Of a DNA stretch of 42,425 nt, positions 16,019 to 25,397 are shown one piece after another. Both the position numbers and the translations under genes were made by a program. Each line of letters begins with the position of its first letter. Within the stretch, counting starts at the first letter, position 1. The stretch covers positions 1 through 42,425 of the forward strand of contig JBECLA010000109.1 of assembly GCA_040235565.1 (NCBI GenBank). Reading direction: 5' to 3'. Under the pieces are notes generated by a model. It was not told the DNA's origin, did no database searches, and was given only the letters and a program-made list of their open reading frames with translations. The stretch comes from JAHEIJ01 sp040235565. GTDB taxonomy: Bacteria > Pseudomonadota > Gammaproteobacteria > UBA6429 > Thiohalophilaceae.

Positions 16019-17229
16019 GATTATTGCTGGCTTTCTTCCTTATATTGCTCGCGGCCGTCGCTGTGGCCCTGCTGGCTTATCAGGATCCCGGTTACGTTCT
16101 CATCGGCCGGGGCCACACGACGGTGGAAATGAGCCTGTCCCTGTTTGCCACCCTCACCATCATCAGCTTCACGCTGATGTATCTGTTGATTCGTTTCGTG
16201 CTTCGCACCTGGCATATGCCGGAACAGCTGCGTCTCTGGCGGGATCGCCGCCGCACCCGTCGGGCCCGTCGCTCCTTGCGTCATGGTTTGATCGAACTGG
16301 CGGAAGGGCACTGGAAACAGGCGGAACGCGCCCTGATTCGACACGTCAAACACAGCAGCACACCCTTGTTAAATTACCTTTCAGCGGCCCGCGCCGCCCA
16401 AAAACAAAATGCCCATGAGCGCCGCGATCACTATCTGGCCATGGCGATGCAAAGCATGCCCGATGCGGATGTGGCGGTGGAGCTGACCCAGGCCGAACTG
16501 CAATTGGCGCATGGTCAACTGGAACAGTCACTGGCCACGCTGGAGCACATCCGCAGCATCGCCCCCAATCACAGTCATGTCCTGTTTTTGCTGAGCCAGC
16601 TCTATGAACAGTTGCAAAGCTGGGGTGATCTGAAAGATCTGTTGCCGCTGTTACAAAAACACAAAGTCGTGGATCAAAAGACCCTGGATGAGGTGTCCCT
16701 CAAAACCTATTCCAAACTGCTGACTATCGCCGCCAGGTCCGGCAATTCCGAAAACCTGTTGCAACAGTGGGACACAATTCCCCGTGCCTTGCGAAACACG
16801 AAATCCTTAGGCCTTGAATACGCGCAACATCTATTGGAAACCAAACAATATGACAAAGCCGAAACCTTTATCCGCGAACGTTTGAAACGCGAATGGGATC
16901 AGCACCTGGCGTACCTCTACGGCCATATCAAAATCGATCAACCGGAAAAGCAACTCGGCTATGCGGAAACCTGGCTCAAGGGACGGGAAAGCAATCCGGT
17001 GTTACTGCTCACCCTGGGACGCATCGCCCACTACGGCAAGCTCTGGGGCAAGGCCCGTTCCTATCTGGAAGCCAGCATCGGCAACGGCCCCCGCGCCGAA
17101 ACCTATAAAGAACTCGGCCTGTTACTGGAAAAACTGGAAGAACCCCAGGCCGCGGCCGACTGCTATCGCAAGGGCATTATGCTGGTCACCGAACATGAAG
17201 TTGCCTATCCCCTGCGACGTACTCATTGA
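16015..17229 (+). CDS. hemY: HemY-like membrane protein with TPR repeats
   Basis: The 404-residue protein has two N-terminal membrane segments (about residues 2-22 and 42-63) and a cytoplasm-side region of TPR-like helical pairs (for example GHWKQAERALIRH, LAHGQLEQSLATLEHI, EPQAAADCYRKG). This is the gammaproteobacterial HemY of the hemCDXY operon, unrelated to the protoporphyrinogen oxidase of the same name in Bacillus. It is thought to scaffold haem enzymes. It is the last gene of the operon, 20 bases before a strong hairpin at the convergent gene end. Confidence 0.92.
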   Translation: MRLLLAFFLILLAAVAVALLAYQDPGYVLIGRGHTTVEMSLSLFATLTIISFTLMYLLIRFVLRTWHMPEQLRLWRDRRRTRRARRSLRHGLIELAEGHWKQAERALIRHVKHSSTPLLNYLSAARAAQKQNAHERRDHYLAMAMQSMPDADVAVELTQAELQLAHGQLEQSLATLEHIRSIAPNHSHVLFLLSQLYEQLQSWGDLKDLLPLLQKHKVVDQKTLDEVSLKTYSKLLTIAARSGNSENLLQQWDTIPRALRNTKSLGLEYAQHLLETKQYDKAETFIRERLKREWDQHLAYLYGHIKIDQPEKQLGYAETWLKGRESNPVLLLTLGRIAHYGKLWGKARSYLEASIGNGPRAETYKELGLLLEKLEEPQAAADCYRKGIMLVTEHEVAYPLRRTH

Positions 17230-17247
17230 GTCACCGCCGAGATGCTG

Positions 17248-18285
17248 TCAGGCGTTGGCCCTCAACGCCTGCCGGGAATTATATTCGAACGCATCGGAAA
17301 TATAATTTTCCAAATCCAGGCCCCGGGCAGGGAAGTGATCCCGGCCGGCATACACCATCGCCGGCGGACCGGCGGCATAGATTTCGAAACTGCCCAGGTC
17401 CGCGTAATCGGCAAGAATCGCCTCATGCACATAACCGGTCTTGCCATGCCAGTTATCTTCCGCTTTTGGTTCTGACAGTACTGGGGTGTAACGAATGTGG
17501 GCATGCTGCGCGGCAAGCGTTTCTGCGTAATCATGCATGTAGAGATCTTCCCGGGCGCGCGCCCCCCAGTACATGTGCATCGGTCGAGTGATGCCTGCCG
17601 CCAGCGCGTGCTCGATCATGGCCTTGATGGGTGCGTAACCGGTGCCGCCCGCCATGAAAATGATCGGGCGTTCAGATTCTTCCCGCAGGAAGAACTGCCC
17701 GTGAGGCCCTTCGATACGCAGGATGTCCTTGACGTGCATATGGTCAAACACTTCGCTGGTGAATTCCCCCCCTTCCACGTGGCGAATATGCAGCTCCAGC
17801 AATTCATCGGAATGCGGCGGGTTGGCCAGGGAGAAACTCCGGTGCCGCCCGTCCTTGAGTAGCAGGTCGACGTACTGTCCTGCCAGAAACTGCAGTCGAT
17901 CGGTGGTGGGCAATTTGAGTTTCAGTTGCATCACGTCATGATTGAGCCGCTGCATGGCCGCGATCCGGCACGGCAAGGTCCGGACCTGAATGTCCTGCTC
18001 GGCGGTGGCCTCGCGGGATTCGATGACCAGGTCGGAGGCGGCCTGGGCCTGGCACAACGCAGTCATACCGAGCGCATGTTCCTCGTCCGTCACCGCGGGC
18101 GGATGATTGCCGTCGTCGTATTTGATATCGCCAGAGACCACCTTGGCCACACAGGAACCACAGGCACCGCTCCGGCAGCCATAGGGGAGGGACAAACCAT
18201 GCCGCAATGCCGCCTCCAGAATCGCTTCGTTTTCCTCAACCTCGAAAGTATGGCCACTGGGCTCGATCTTGACTGAATAACTCAT
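17248..18285 (-). CDS. NAD(P)H-flavin/ferredoxin reductase with N-terminal 2Fe-2S domain
   Basis: The 345-residue protein joins a plant-type ferredoxin domain (residues 1-95, cluster ligands in CRSGACGSC and the Cys of TALCQAQ) to an FAD and NAD(P)H reductase (RSFSLANPP for FAD, GGTGYAPIKAM for NAD, and YAAGPPAMV). Such proteins are often named CDP-6-deoxy-delta-3,4-glucoseen reductase, but no deoxysugar genes are here; they carry electrons to unknown partners. Similar genes occur close to ubiD in Pseudomonas, and ubiD is 4.3 kb away here. The ATG at 18285 is chosen over a TTG 12 bases upstream. The gene is alone on its strand. Confidence 0.9.
   Translation of the reverse strand: MSYSVKIEPSGHTFEVEENEAILEAALRHGLSLPYGCRSGACGSCVAKVVSGDIKYDDGNHPPAVTDEEHALGMTALCQAQAASDLVIESREATAEQDIQVRTLPCRIAAMQRLNHDVMQLKLKLPTTDRLQFLAGQYVDLLLKDGRHRSFSLANPPHSDELLELHIRHVEGGEFTSEVFDHMHVKDILRIEGPHGQFFLREESERPIIFMAGGTGYAPIKAMIEHALAAGITRPMHMYWGARAREDLYMHDYAETLAAQHAHIRYTPVLSEPKAEDNWHGKTGYVHEAILADYADLGSFEIYAAGPPAMVYAGRDHFPARGLDLENYISDAFEYNSRQALRANA
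17249..17271. other. Hairpin at the convergent hemY / reductase junction
   Basis: CAGGCGTTG and CAACGCCTG make a perfect 9-bp stem with a 5-base loop, overlapping the stop codon of the reductase gene and lying 20 bases after the hemY stop. No T tract is present on either strand. It may still stop or protect both transcripts. Confidence 0.5.
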
Positions 18286-18443
18286 AAAAATACTCAAGTT
18301 TTACCGCTAGGGCCGAGAATTATCCCTCAAACCCGCGCTCAGTAAAAGGCCTGATACGCGGGTTTGTTGCCGAACTGGACAACCACTGACACACATCGCA
18401 GAATGCCGGTGCCCATAATCAACCTGTCGGTGAGCGAAACCCC

Positions 18444-19337
18444 ATGAATCCTGCTGTTCCCGATCCCGTTACCGTTTTCATCGTCGGCTGTGGGGATATC
18501 GGCCGCCGGGTGGCGGCCCGTTGGGCGGGTGTGCCGGTCAGCGGGCTGGTGCGCTCCGCCGCTAGCGCGGAACAGCTCCAACAGGCGGAGATTACACCCT
18601 GGCTGGCCAACCTGGATGAGCCGGCCAGCCTCAAGGATTTGCCCGTGGCCGGTGCACTGGTGTATTACTTCGCCCCACCTCCGGCCACGGGTACGGCGGA
18701 TCCCCGCATGCAACATTTTCTGGCCGCCATCAATCCGGTGCAGCTGCCCACCCGGATTGTCTATATCAGTACCTCCGGGGTCTACGGTGATCGTGGCGGG
18801 GAATTGATCAACGAAGACACGCCCCCCAATCCCCAGGTGGATCGGGCCCGGCGGCGTTTCGATGCCGAACAGCAATTGCGCCGCTTCGGCCAGACGCGCG
18901 GGGTTGACGTGGTAATCCTGCGGGTAGGCGGCATTTATGGCCCCGGTCGGCTGCCGGTGAAGCGGCTGCAGGGTCGCGTCCCCATCATTCACGAACACCT
19001 GGCGCCCTCCACCAACCGCATCCACGCCGAGGACCTGGCGCAAATTTGTGTGGCCGCGGCCCGGCGCGGACGACCTGATACGGTGTACAACGTCAGTGAC
19101 GGCACCGACAGTAACATGACCGAATACTTCAATACGGTCGCTGACTTTCTCAAACTGCCCCGTCCACCCACTATCGACTGGGAGGAAGCCGAACGCACCC
19201 TGAGTGTCGGCATGATGTCCTACCTGAAGGAATCTCGCCGCATGGACAACCGCCGTATGCTGGAAGAACTGGGCATCACACTCCAATATCCCTCGCTGGA
19301 GGCAGGCCTGGCTGCAATGTCGGATGAAGGCGGGTAA
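18444..19337 (+). CDS. SDR-family NAD(P)-dependent epimerase/dehydratase-like protein
   Basis: The 297-residue protein is an extended or atypical short-chain dehydrogenase of the YeeZ-like group. It has the nucleotide-binding turn VGCGDIGRRVA near the start, YISTSGVYGDRGG in the place of the catalytic Ser-Tyr region, and RVGGIYGPGRLP. A substrate is not known. The N-terminal Rossmann glycine pattern is GCGDIG, so NADP or NAD binding is likely. It is divergent from the reductase and convergent with a DUF4136 lipoprotein gene 10 bases away. Confidence 0.87.
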   Translation: MNPAVPDPVTVFIVGCGDIGRRVAARWAGVPVSGLVRSAASAEQLQQAEITPWLANLDEPASLKDLPVAGALVYYFAPPPATGTADPRMQHFLAAINPVQLPTRIVYISTSGVYGDRGGELINEDTPPNPQVDRARRRFDAEQQLRRFGQTRGVDVVILRVGGIYGPGRLPVKRLQGRVPIIHEHLAPSTNRIHAEDLAQICVAAARRGRPDTVYNVSDGTDSNMTEYFNTVADFLKLPRPPTIDWEEAERTLSVGMMSYLKESRRMDNRRMLEELGITLQYPSLEAGLAAMSDEGG

Positions 19338-19347
19338 GTCTGCAGGC

Positions 19348-19908
19348 TTATTTTTTCTTGCCTGGGGGAAACTTATCCAGGATTTCAGTCACGACAGCAT
19401 TGATTTCCTTGTCTGATTTTTCCGGCGTACTCCCATCATATAAACGTCGCCCGCTGGAACCACGCCAGATCAGTTTCTTGTCACTAGCATGCAAGATATC
19501 AATGGTCAGTATCCCGCGCTCATAGGATTCAACATAACCGGGATAACCGTATGTCATGCCGATAGCTGAATGCGGATAAAAACCACCTACACCGACCGTC
19601 ATGGTGGCGCGACTGCTATCCACTTCCTGGCGCACTCCCAATTGATAGGCCACGGCAAAATCCGGGCTTTCCTTGACTTGCTGATAACCACGCAATGATA
19701 ACGTGGCCACGATCGCGTCTCTAATCCGCTTGTCGACCAACGGACTGTCAAGTCGCGTGTCACCCGTTTTGGTGTCCGGAGAGGGCATCAGGGTAAAAGT
19801 TTTTAATGCCTGGAAGTTTGTTGCTTTGTCATAGTCGACATTAACTGTCGTACCGCAGGCAGCGAGCAACAAAATGCTACCCAGTATAAATAAGCCTCTA
19901 ATTATCAT
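19348..19908 (-). CDS. DUF4136 lipoprotein (first copy)
   Basis: The 186-residue protein has a lipoprotein signal with lipobox LLAAC (Cys at residue 18), then a DUF4136 domain: VDYDKATNFQALKTF, DKRIRDAIVATLSLRGYQQV, PDFAVAYQLGV and LTIDILHASDKKLIWRGSS. The residue after the acylated Cys is Gly, so it is likely moved to the outer membrane. The function of the family is unknown. A second, more distant DUF4136 lipoprotein lies at 25436-25966. A ribosome site AGGAGT precedes the start. Confidence 0.9.
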   Translation of the reverse strand: MIIRGLFILGSILLLAACGTTVNVDYDKATNFQALKTFTLMPSPDTKTGDTRLDSPLVDKRIRDAIVATLSLRGYQQVKESPDFAVAYQLGVRQEVDSSRATMTVGVGGFYPHSAIGMTYGYPGYVESYERGILTIDILHASDKKLIWRGSSGRRLYDGSTPEKSDKEINAVVTEILDKFPPGKKK

Positions 19909-19919
19909 TGCTTTACTCC

Positions 19920-20175
19920 TACAAAACCTTTTCCGCCGATTAATTGAAACTATAGTCTATTGATGTCAGCCCGCACCTTGAACCAGGTCAATTCTTTAAA
20001 TATGGATTTGAAAATCAGGTTCATTTTTTATTTTGCGATGTATTATTATAATTTCACTAAGTTATTACAGCTAACAGCAATTTTTTATTTTTTGCGAGAC
20101 AATTTGTTTTCATTTTTATCGAAGGCAATTTTTATATCTCTGGTTGTATATTTACGCGTTTAAGTGACATTTTCA
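19920..20175. other. AT-rich gap before the phospholipase D-type gene
   Basis: About 250 bases, especially 19995-20165, are far richer in A and T than the surroundings, with T runs on the plus strand. A 67-codon frame in it (19960-20163) is low-complexity and hydrophobic with no ribosome site and is not called a gene. The region must hold the promoters of the two divergent genes. It could also be a binding site for H-NS/MvaT-type silencing proteins, which is inference. Confidence 0.5.
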
Positions 20176-21723
20176 ATGATGAGAATTAAAACCGTTTGCG
20201 GTTTAATGTTCCAAGTATTGCTTGTGTTCATCATTCATGGCTGCACGACGCTGCCCCCCGCGCCACCGCAGCCTGTCGTCAACCAGCTACCACCTGCCAG
20301 GTCAGGCGTGTTAAATGAAATATCAACACGCGTTACAGGTAAGCTTGAAACATACGAATCAGCATTTTTACTGTTATCACGCAATGATGACGCCCTCAAC
20401 TGGCGCCTTGCACTGGCCGACCATGCCACCACCTCGATCGATGCCCAGTATTTCATCTGGCAAAACGATGCCACCGGTAACCTTTTATTTGATCGGTTAC
20501 TCAAGGCAGCCGACCGTGGCGTAAGAGTGCGTCTGCTGGTGGATGATATCTGGCTGGCCGCAAATGACGAAGTTATCGCAGCGATTGATGATCATCCCAA
20601 TTTTGCGATTAAAATCTTCAATCCCACTTATACCCGCCATGCGGTAGCAGGGGCTTTTGAATTTCTGGCTTACTTTCAGGAACTGAACCGTCGCATGCAT
20701 AATAAGTTGTTCATTGTTGATAACCGCATGGCCATCGTCGGTGGGCGCAATATCGGTAATCCCTATTTCGGTCTTAGTGAAAAGTACAACTTTCGTGATC
20801 TGGATGTTTTAACCACCGGACCCGTGGTGGAAGAAATCTCCAGCGCTTTTGATGAGTACTGGAACGCAGAACTCGCCTACCCCGGTCGTCTGCTGTCTGA
20901 CAAATATTCCTATGAAGATCTGAATCTATTACGGCAGGAAATCAAAGCCTATTTTGAGAAAAATGCGGAATTGTTGGCAAGTTATCCGTTAGCTCCCAGG
21001 GACTGGTCAGAAGACATGCATCAACTCACCCGCCGGATGCACAGGGGGGAAGGGCATTTTCTGCAAGATGATCCCATTGTGGTGCATGGCGAACAACTTA
21101 AACTGTTTAACATGCTGGACATTCTGGCCGCTCCCTCCCATGAAGAACTGATCATGGTTTCGCCCTACCTGATTCCTGTTAAAGGTTCACTGGACGATCT
21201 GGCAGAACTCAGTAGTGAAGGCGTGGATATCAAAATCCTTACCGCCTCCATGGCTTCGAACAATCACACCGCCGCACACAGTCACTACAAAAAATATCGC
21301 CAACGCATCCTGGCTACCGGTGCAGAGTTATTCGAATTTCGTCACGATCCTTCAGCAGCAATTCGTAACGAAGCAGACGTTCCCCCGATAGAGAGCAAAT
21401 TCATTTCCTTGCACGTTAAAGCCATGGTGGGGGATCGGCAACGCTGTTTTATTGGTTCGCTCAACCTCGATCCACGTGCGTTGGAAATCAATACCGAAAA
21501 TGGTCTGTATATAGAATCACCCAGTCTCTCAAGGGAACTTGCTGATATGTTTGATACCATGATACAACCTGAAAATGCCTGGCGTGTGTATCTCGACAAA
21601 GAGGAACAAACCTTACGCTGGGACTCCAGTGCCGGTACGGTTGACATTCAACCTGCGCGCGGTTTTGGCCAACGCATTTCAGATTTCTTTTTCCGCCTGT
21701 TACCGATTGAGAGTCAATTGTAG
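20176..21723 (+). CDS. Phospholipase D / cardiolipin synthase (ClsC-like) lipoprotein
   Basis: The protein (about 515 residues) has two HKD motifs: HNKLFIVD with GGRNIGNPYF after it, and HVKAMVGD followed by IGSLNLDPR. This is the layout of ClsC/YmdC-type cardiolipin synthases, which use phospholipids as both donor and acceptor. The N-terminus is a lipoprotein-type signal with Cys after VFIIHG, so it should be anchored at the membrane facing the periplasm. Starts are possible at GTG 20164 and at ATG 20176 or 20179; none has a clear ribosome site, and ATG 20176 is preferred for its compact signal peptide. It is preceded by an AT-rich gap and followed by a convergent ParA gene. No MdoC-like partner (as next to E. 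coli clsC) is seen. Confidence 0.9.
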   Translation: MMRIKTVCGLMFQVLLVFIIHGCTTLPPAPPQPVVNQLPPARSGVLNEISTRVTGKLETYESAFLLLSRNDDALNWRLALADHATTSIDAQYFIWQNDATGNLLFDRLLKAADRGVRVRLLVDDIWLAANDEVIAAIDDHPNFAIKIFNPTYTRHAVAGAFEFLAYFQELNRRMHNKLFIVDNRMAIVGGRNIGNPYFGLSEKYNFRDLDVLTTGPVVEEISSAFDEYWNAELAYPGRLLSDKYSYEDLNLLRQEIKAYFEKNAELLASYPLAPRDWSEDMHQLTRRMHRGEGHFLQDDPIVVHGEQLKLFNMLDILAAPSHEELIMVSPYLIPVKGSLDDLAELSSEGVDIKILTASMASNNHTAAHSHYKKYRQRILATGAELFEFRHDPSAAIRNEADVPPIESKFISLHVKAMVGDRQRCFIGSLNLDPRALEINTENGLYIESPSLSRELADMFDTMIQPENAWRVYLDKEEQTLRWDSSAGTVDIQPARGFGQRISDFFFRLLPIESQL

Positions 21724-21759
21724 GCAGAGGTAATGAATGCTGGATATTTATACCCTTTT

Positions 21760-22401
21760 TTAACTCGCCCGGCTGCGTTTACTCCTTAACCACCGCAACA
21801 ACGGTTCCCATTGCTCCAGATCCTGCCATACCTGGGAAGGCGCCATTTCAAAAATCCCCACGCCGCGCTCTTCGGCACGAATATAATTCTGCGTATCCCG
21901 CAAGCTGGTCACAAATGGAATTTTCAGGCTTTTCAGAAAGGACTGCAGGGTGTGATAAATCAATGTGTTTTCGCGCACCCGGTTGGCAATCACTGCCACC
22001 TTGGTTTCCTTGCGCGATACCTTGCCGGTGGTAAGCAGTTCCTTCATGAAATCCGCCGCGGCGCGGATATCTATTGGTGAAGGTAAGACCGGCACAATGA
22101 TGGTCTCCACCCGCCGCACCAGGTTGGTCAGTTCCTTGCCCTTGACCCGCGCCGGCGTATCCATAATCACGATATCGGTATCCCTGGGTGGTCTGAGCGT
22201 ATCTTTCCAGGCAGCAATGCCCTCGATATGTGGCCATTTTTCATCCCGCGCCTTGAGCCAGGCCAGGCTGGAACCCTGGGGATCAAAGTCGGCCAGCACA
22301 ACATTCAGTTCCTCCATCCAGGCATAGTAACTGGCGAGATTAGTGGCAATGGTGGATTTGCCCGAGCCCCCTTTTGCATTTAACACCATAATATTACGCA
22401 T
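21760..22401 (-). CDS. Lone ParA/MinD-type ATPase
   Basis: The 213-residue protein is a small ParA-family P-loop ATPase: deviant Walker A KGGSGKST (residues 10-17), switch I/Walker A' VVLADFDPQGS and Walker B DIVIMDTPA. It lacks an N-terminal DNA-binding domain, like ParA proteins that position plasmids, chemoreceptors or carboxysomes. No parB, centromere-like repeats or cargo gene is adjacent, so the cargo is unknown. An AAGGAAG ribosome site precedes the ATG. It is convergent with the phospholipase D gene and lies downstream of ubiD on the same strand, 162 bases away. ParA family certain; role not. Confidence 0.92.
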   Translation of the reverse strand: MRNIMVLNAKGGSGKSTIATNLASYYAWMEELNVVLADFDPQGSSLAWLKARDEKWPHIEGIAAWKDTLRPPRDTDIVIMDTPARVKGKELTNLVRRVETIIVPVLPSPIDIRAAADFMKELLTTGKVSRKETKVAVIANRVRENTLIYHTLQSFLKSLKIPFVTSLRDTQNYIRAEERGVGIFEMAPSQVWQDLEQWEPLLRWLRSKRSRAS

Positions 22402-22563
22402 GACAGCCTTCCTTTTTTTTCCACACTATACGGGAGCACTGGTGATTTTTCATCCATCGGCTATCAGCGAGGATGACCGCGGTGGAATTTGCAAATGACT
22501 GACAGCGTTGTTACGCAGGGATAATGGTATTAGTAAGACTTAATATACTTTATTAAGCCAGTA

Positions 22564-24042
22564 TTATTCATCCTTCTGCAGGATGTTTAACTCGTCCCAG
22601 AGTTCATCGACGCGTCGCTTAACAGCCTCATCCATTTTTATTGGCTTGCCCCATTCACGCCGGGTTTCACCCGGCCATTTGTTGGTCGCATCAAAACCGA
22701 TCTTGCTCCCCAGGCCTGATACCGGGGATGCAAAGTCGAGATAATCGATCGGTGTGTTGTCGATGATGGTTGTATCACGTGCCGGATCCATGCGGGTGGT
22801 CATGGCCCAGATGACATCCTGCCAGTTACGGACGTTGACATCATCATCCGTCACGATAACGAACTTGGTATACATGAACTGGCGCAGGAAAGACCACACC
22901 CCCAGCATGACCCGTTTGGCATGGCCCGGATATTGTTTTTTCATACTCACCACCGCAACGCGATAGGAGCACCCCTCCGGCGGTAAATAAAAATCGGTGA
23001 TCTCGGGAAACTGCTTTTGCAGGATCGGTACAAACACTTCGTTCAGGGCGACGCCCAGTATCGCCGGCTCATCCGGTGGCCGACCGGTATAGGTACTATG
23101 ATAAATCGGGTCATCCCGATGGGTAATACGCTCGATGGTAAACACCGGGAAACGTTCCACTTCATTGTAATAACCGGTGTGATCCCCGAAGGGACCTTCA
23201 TCCGCTTCCTCGCCGGGATGAATCACCCCTTCCAGCACGATCTCGGCGGAGGCCGGTACCTGCAAGTCTGAACCAAGGCATTTCACCACGTCGGTTTTAC
23301 CGCCACGCAACAACCCGGCAAAACCATATTCGGACAGGGAATCCGGCACCGGTGTTACCGCGCCCAGAATAGTGGCCGGATCCGCCCCCAGGGCAACGGC
23401 AATCGGAAAAGGCTCACCGGGATGCGCCTGTTGCCAGTCGCGAAAATCCAGCGCCCCACCCCGATGCGCCAACCAGCGCATGATGACCTTGTTGCGGCCA
23501 ATCACCTGCTGACGATAAATGCCCAGATTTTGCCGCTCCTTGGCCGGCCCCTTGGTCACCACCAGGGCCCAGGTAATCAGCGGTCCCGCATCGCCGGGCC
23601 AGCAGGTCTGGATCGGTAACTTGCCCAGATCGATGTCTTCGCCTTCGATGATATTGGCCTGACAAGGCGCCTTCTTCACCACGTTCGGAGCCATGTTGAG
23701 GACCTGCTTGAAGACCGGCAATTTTTGCCAAGCATCCTTCATGCCTTTTGGTGGTTCAGGCTCTTTCAGGAACGCCAGTAACTTACCGACTTCTCGCAAG
23801 GCACCCACCGAGTCTTCACCCATCCCGAGGGCGACCCGTTCGGGAGTACCAAACAGATTGCCCAACACCGGGATGTCAAACCCCTTGGGATTTTCAAATA
23901 AAATCGCCGGACCACCCGCACGTAACGTGCGGTCACAGATCTCGGTCATTTCCAGATAAGGATCAATTTCCTGAGGAATGCGTATCAGCTCACCGCGCTG
24001 TTCCAGCAAGTGAATAAAATCACGAAGATCCCGGTACTTCAT
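22564..24042 (-). CDS. ubiD: UbiD, 4-hydroxy-3-polyprenylbenzoate decarboxylase
   Basis: The 492-residue enzyme removes the carboxyl group of 4-hydroxy-3-polyprenylbenzoate in ubiquinone synthesis using prenylated FMN made by UbiX. Family marks are MKYRDLRDFIHLLEQRGEL, GNLFGTPERVALGMG, the cofactor region RQQVIGRNKVIMRWLAHRGGA, EADEGPFGDHTGYY (with acid residues that act in catalysis), and KFVIVTDDDVNVRN. Length is normal. It is divergent from nhaA. A 7-bp AT-only inverted repeat (22539-22557) lies just past the stop but has no terminator features. Confidence 0.97.
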   Translation of the reverse strand: MKYRDLRDFIHLLEQRGELIRIPQEIDPYLEMTEICDRTLRAGGPAILFENPKGFDIPVLGNLFGTPERVALGMGEDSVGALREVGKLLAFLKEPEPPKGMKDAWQKLPVFKQVLNMAPNVVKKAPCQANIIEGEDIDLGKLPIQTCWPGDAGPLITWALVVTKGPAKERQNLGIYRQQVIGRNKVIMRWLAHRGGALDFRDWQQAHPGEPFPIAVALGADPATILGAVTPVPDSLSEYGFAGLLRGGKTDVVKCLGSDLQVPASAEIVLEGVIHPGEEADEGPFGDHTGYYNEVERFPVFTIERITHRDDPIYHSTYTGRPPDEPAILGVALNEVFVPILQKQFPEITDFYLPPEGCSYRVAVVSMKKQYPGHAKRVMLGVWSFLRQFMYTKFVIVTDDDVNVRNWQDVIWAMTTRMDPARDTTIIDNTPIDYLDFASPVSGLGSKIGFDATNKWPGETRREWGKPIKMDEAVKRRVDELWDELNILQKDE

Positions 24043-24176
24043 ATTTTCATTCTTTGACTAATAGACAGGACTGAACCGGATTTAACCTTATCAGAAATGG
24101 TATTGAATTGCGTCGCTGAATCTGTCGCAATAGTATAGAGTCAAATTATCCCGCATAACAAAGACGTCTGTAAAAA

Positions 24177-25361
24177 ATGATTAGCCTGATTCGAGAGTTT
24201 CTCAAGCTGGAAACCGCAGGTGGTGTATTGCTGGTCATCGCCACCATCCTGGCGCTATTCATGAAGAACAGTGCCTATAGCGACTGGTACGGGGCGTTGT
24301 TAAATACCCCGGTGGTTGTTGCAATTGGTGAGTTTCAAATTGCCAAACCTTTGCTGCTCTGGATTAACGATGGTTTGATGGCGGTGTTCTTTTTTATTGT
24401 CGGCCTGGAACTCAAGCGGGAATTTCTGGAAGGGGAACTCTCCAGTCGTGATCAAATTATCTTACCGGCATTTGCCGCCGTGGGTGGCATGCTGGTTCCT
24501 GCAGCGATCTACGCTTATCTTAACTGGGGTCATCCCATCACCATGAACGGCTGGGCCATTCCGGCGGCCACGGATATTGCCTTCGCCCTGGGGATACTGG
24601 CCCTGTTGGGATCACGTGTGCCCGTCGCACTGAAATTATTCTTGATGGCCCTGGCCATTCTGGATGATGTCGGCGCCATCATCATTATTGCCCTGTTTTA
24701 TACCACTGAGCTTTCTACCTTTTCACTGACCACGGCGGGCGTTTGTCTCCTGGCACTGATTTATCTCAATAAAAAGGGGGTAACCCATTTACCGGTATAT
24801 TTATTTATTGGTTTGATCATGTGGGCCTCGGTACTCAAGTCGGGTGTGCATGCGACCCTTGCCGGTGTATTGCTGGCCTTCACTATTCCTTTGCGCAACC
24901 CGGAAAATCCCGAACATTCCCCCGCTCGCCAATTAGAGCATGAACTCCATCCGACCGTGGCCTACGCGATCTTACCCTTGTTTGCCTTTGCCAATGCCGG
25001 TGTGCCACTGGCGGGCATGACGATCAAGGCGCTGTTTGAACCCGTCACCCTTGGTATCATTGCGGGGTTGTTCATCGGTAAACAGCTTGGCGTCTTCTCA
25101 TTTGCCTGGCTGGCAATCCGACTCAAACTGGCAACCTTGCCCGAGAAGGTCAGCTGGACGCAGCTTTATGGCGCTGCGCTCCTGTGCGGTATCGGTTTTA
25201 CCATGAGTCTGTTCATTGCTTCCCTGGCATTTGAACATGAAGGACAGGAATATATACGTTTGGTGCGCCTGGGAATTCTTGTCGCCTCCCTGCTATCCGC
25301 AGTCGCCGGTTATTTATTGTTGCGTGTTACGCAGAAAAAACAGCCGGAACCGCAAGCCTAA
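24177..25361 (+). CDS. nhaA: Na+/H+ antiporter NhaA
   Basis: The 394-residue membrane protein is NhaA, which exchanges internal Na+ for protons and gives salt and alkaline pH tolerance. Key marks are FLKLETAGGVLLV, FFIVGLELKREFLEGELSS, PAATDIAFALG, and LAILDDVGAIIIIALFYT with the paired Asp residues needed for ion binding; GIGFTMSLFIASLAF is at the end. About 12 membrane segments are expected. No nhaR regulator is adjacent. The presence suits a marine or saline habitat, but NhaA is common. Confidence 0.97.
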   Translation: MISLIREFLKLETAGGVLLVIATILALFMKNSAYSDWYGALLNTPVVVAIGEFQIAKPLLLWINDGLMAVFFFIVGLELKREFLEGELSSRDQIILPAFAAVGGMLVPAAIYAYLNWGHPITMNGWAIPAATDIAFALGILALLGSRVPVALKLFLMALAILDDVGAIIIIALFYTTELSTFSLTTAGVCLLALIYLNKKGVTHLPVYLFIGLIMWASVLKSGVHATLAGVLLAFTIPLRNPENPEHSPARQLEHELHPTVAYAILPLFAFANAGVPLAGMTIKALFEPVTLGIIAGLFIGKQLGVFSFAWLAIRLKLATLPEKVSWTQLYGAALLCGIGFTMSLFIASLAFEHEGQEYIRLVRLGILVASLLSAVAGYLLLRVTQKKQPEPQA

Positions 25362-25397
25362 CTAACAGGGATATTGCCAGAAATAAAACGTAGCACC

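Noticed and set aside
19960..20163. 67-codon frame in the AT-rich gap
   Set aside because: It is low-complexity, made mostly of Phe, Tyr, Leu and Ile codons as expected from A+T-rich DNA, and lacks a ribosome site.
22539..22557. AT-only inverted repeat CTTAATA-N5-TATTAAG after ubiD
   Set aside because: Weak stem without G-C pairs or T tract; no basis to call a terminator or operator.
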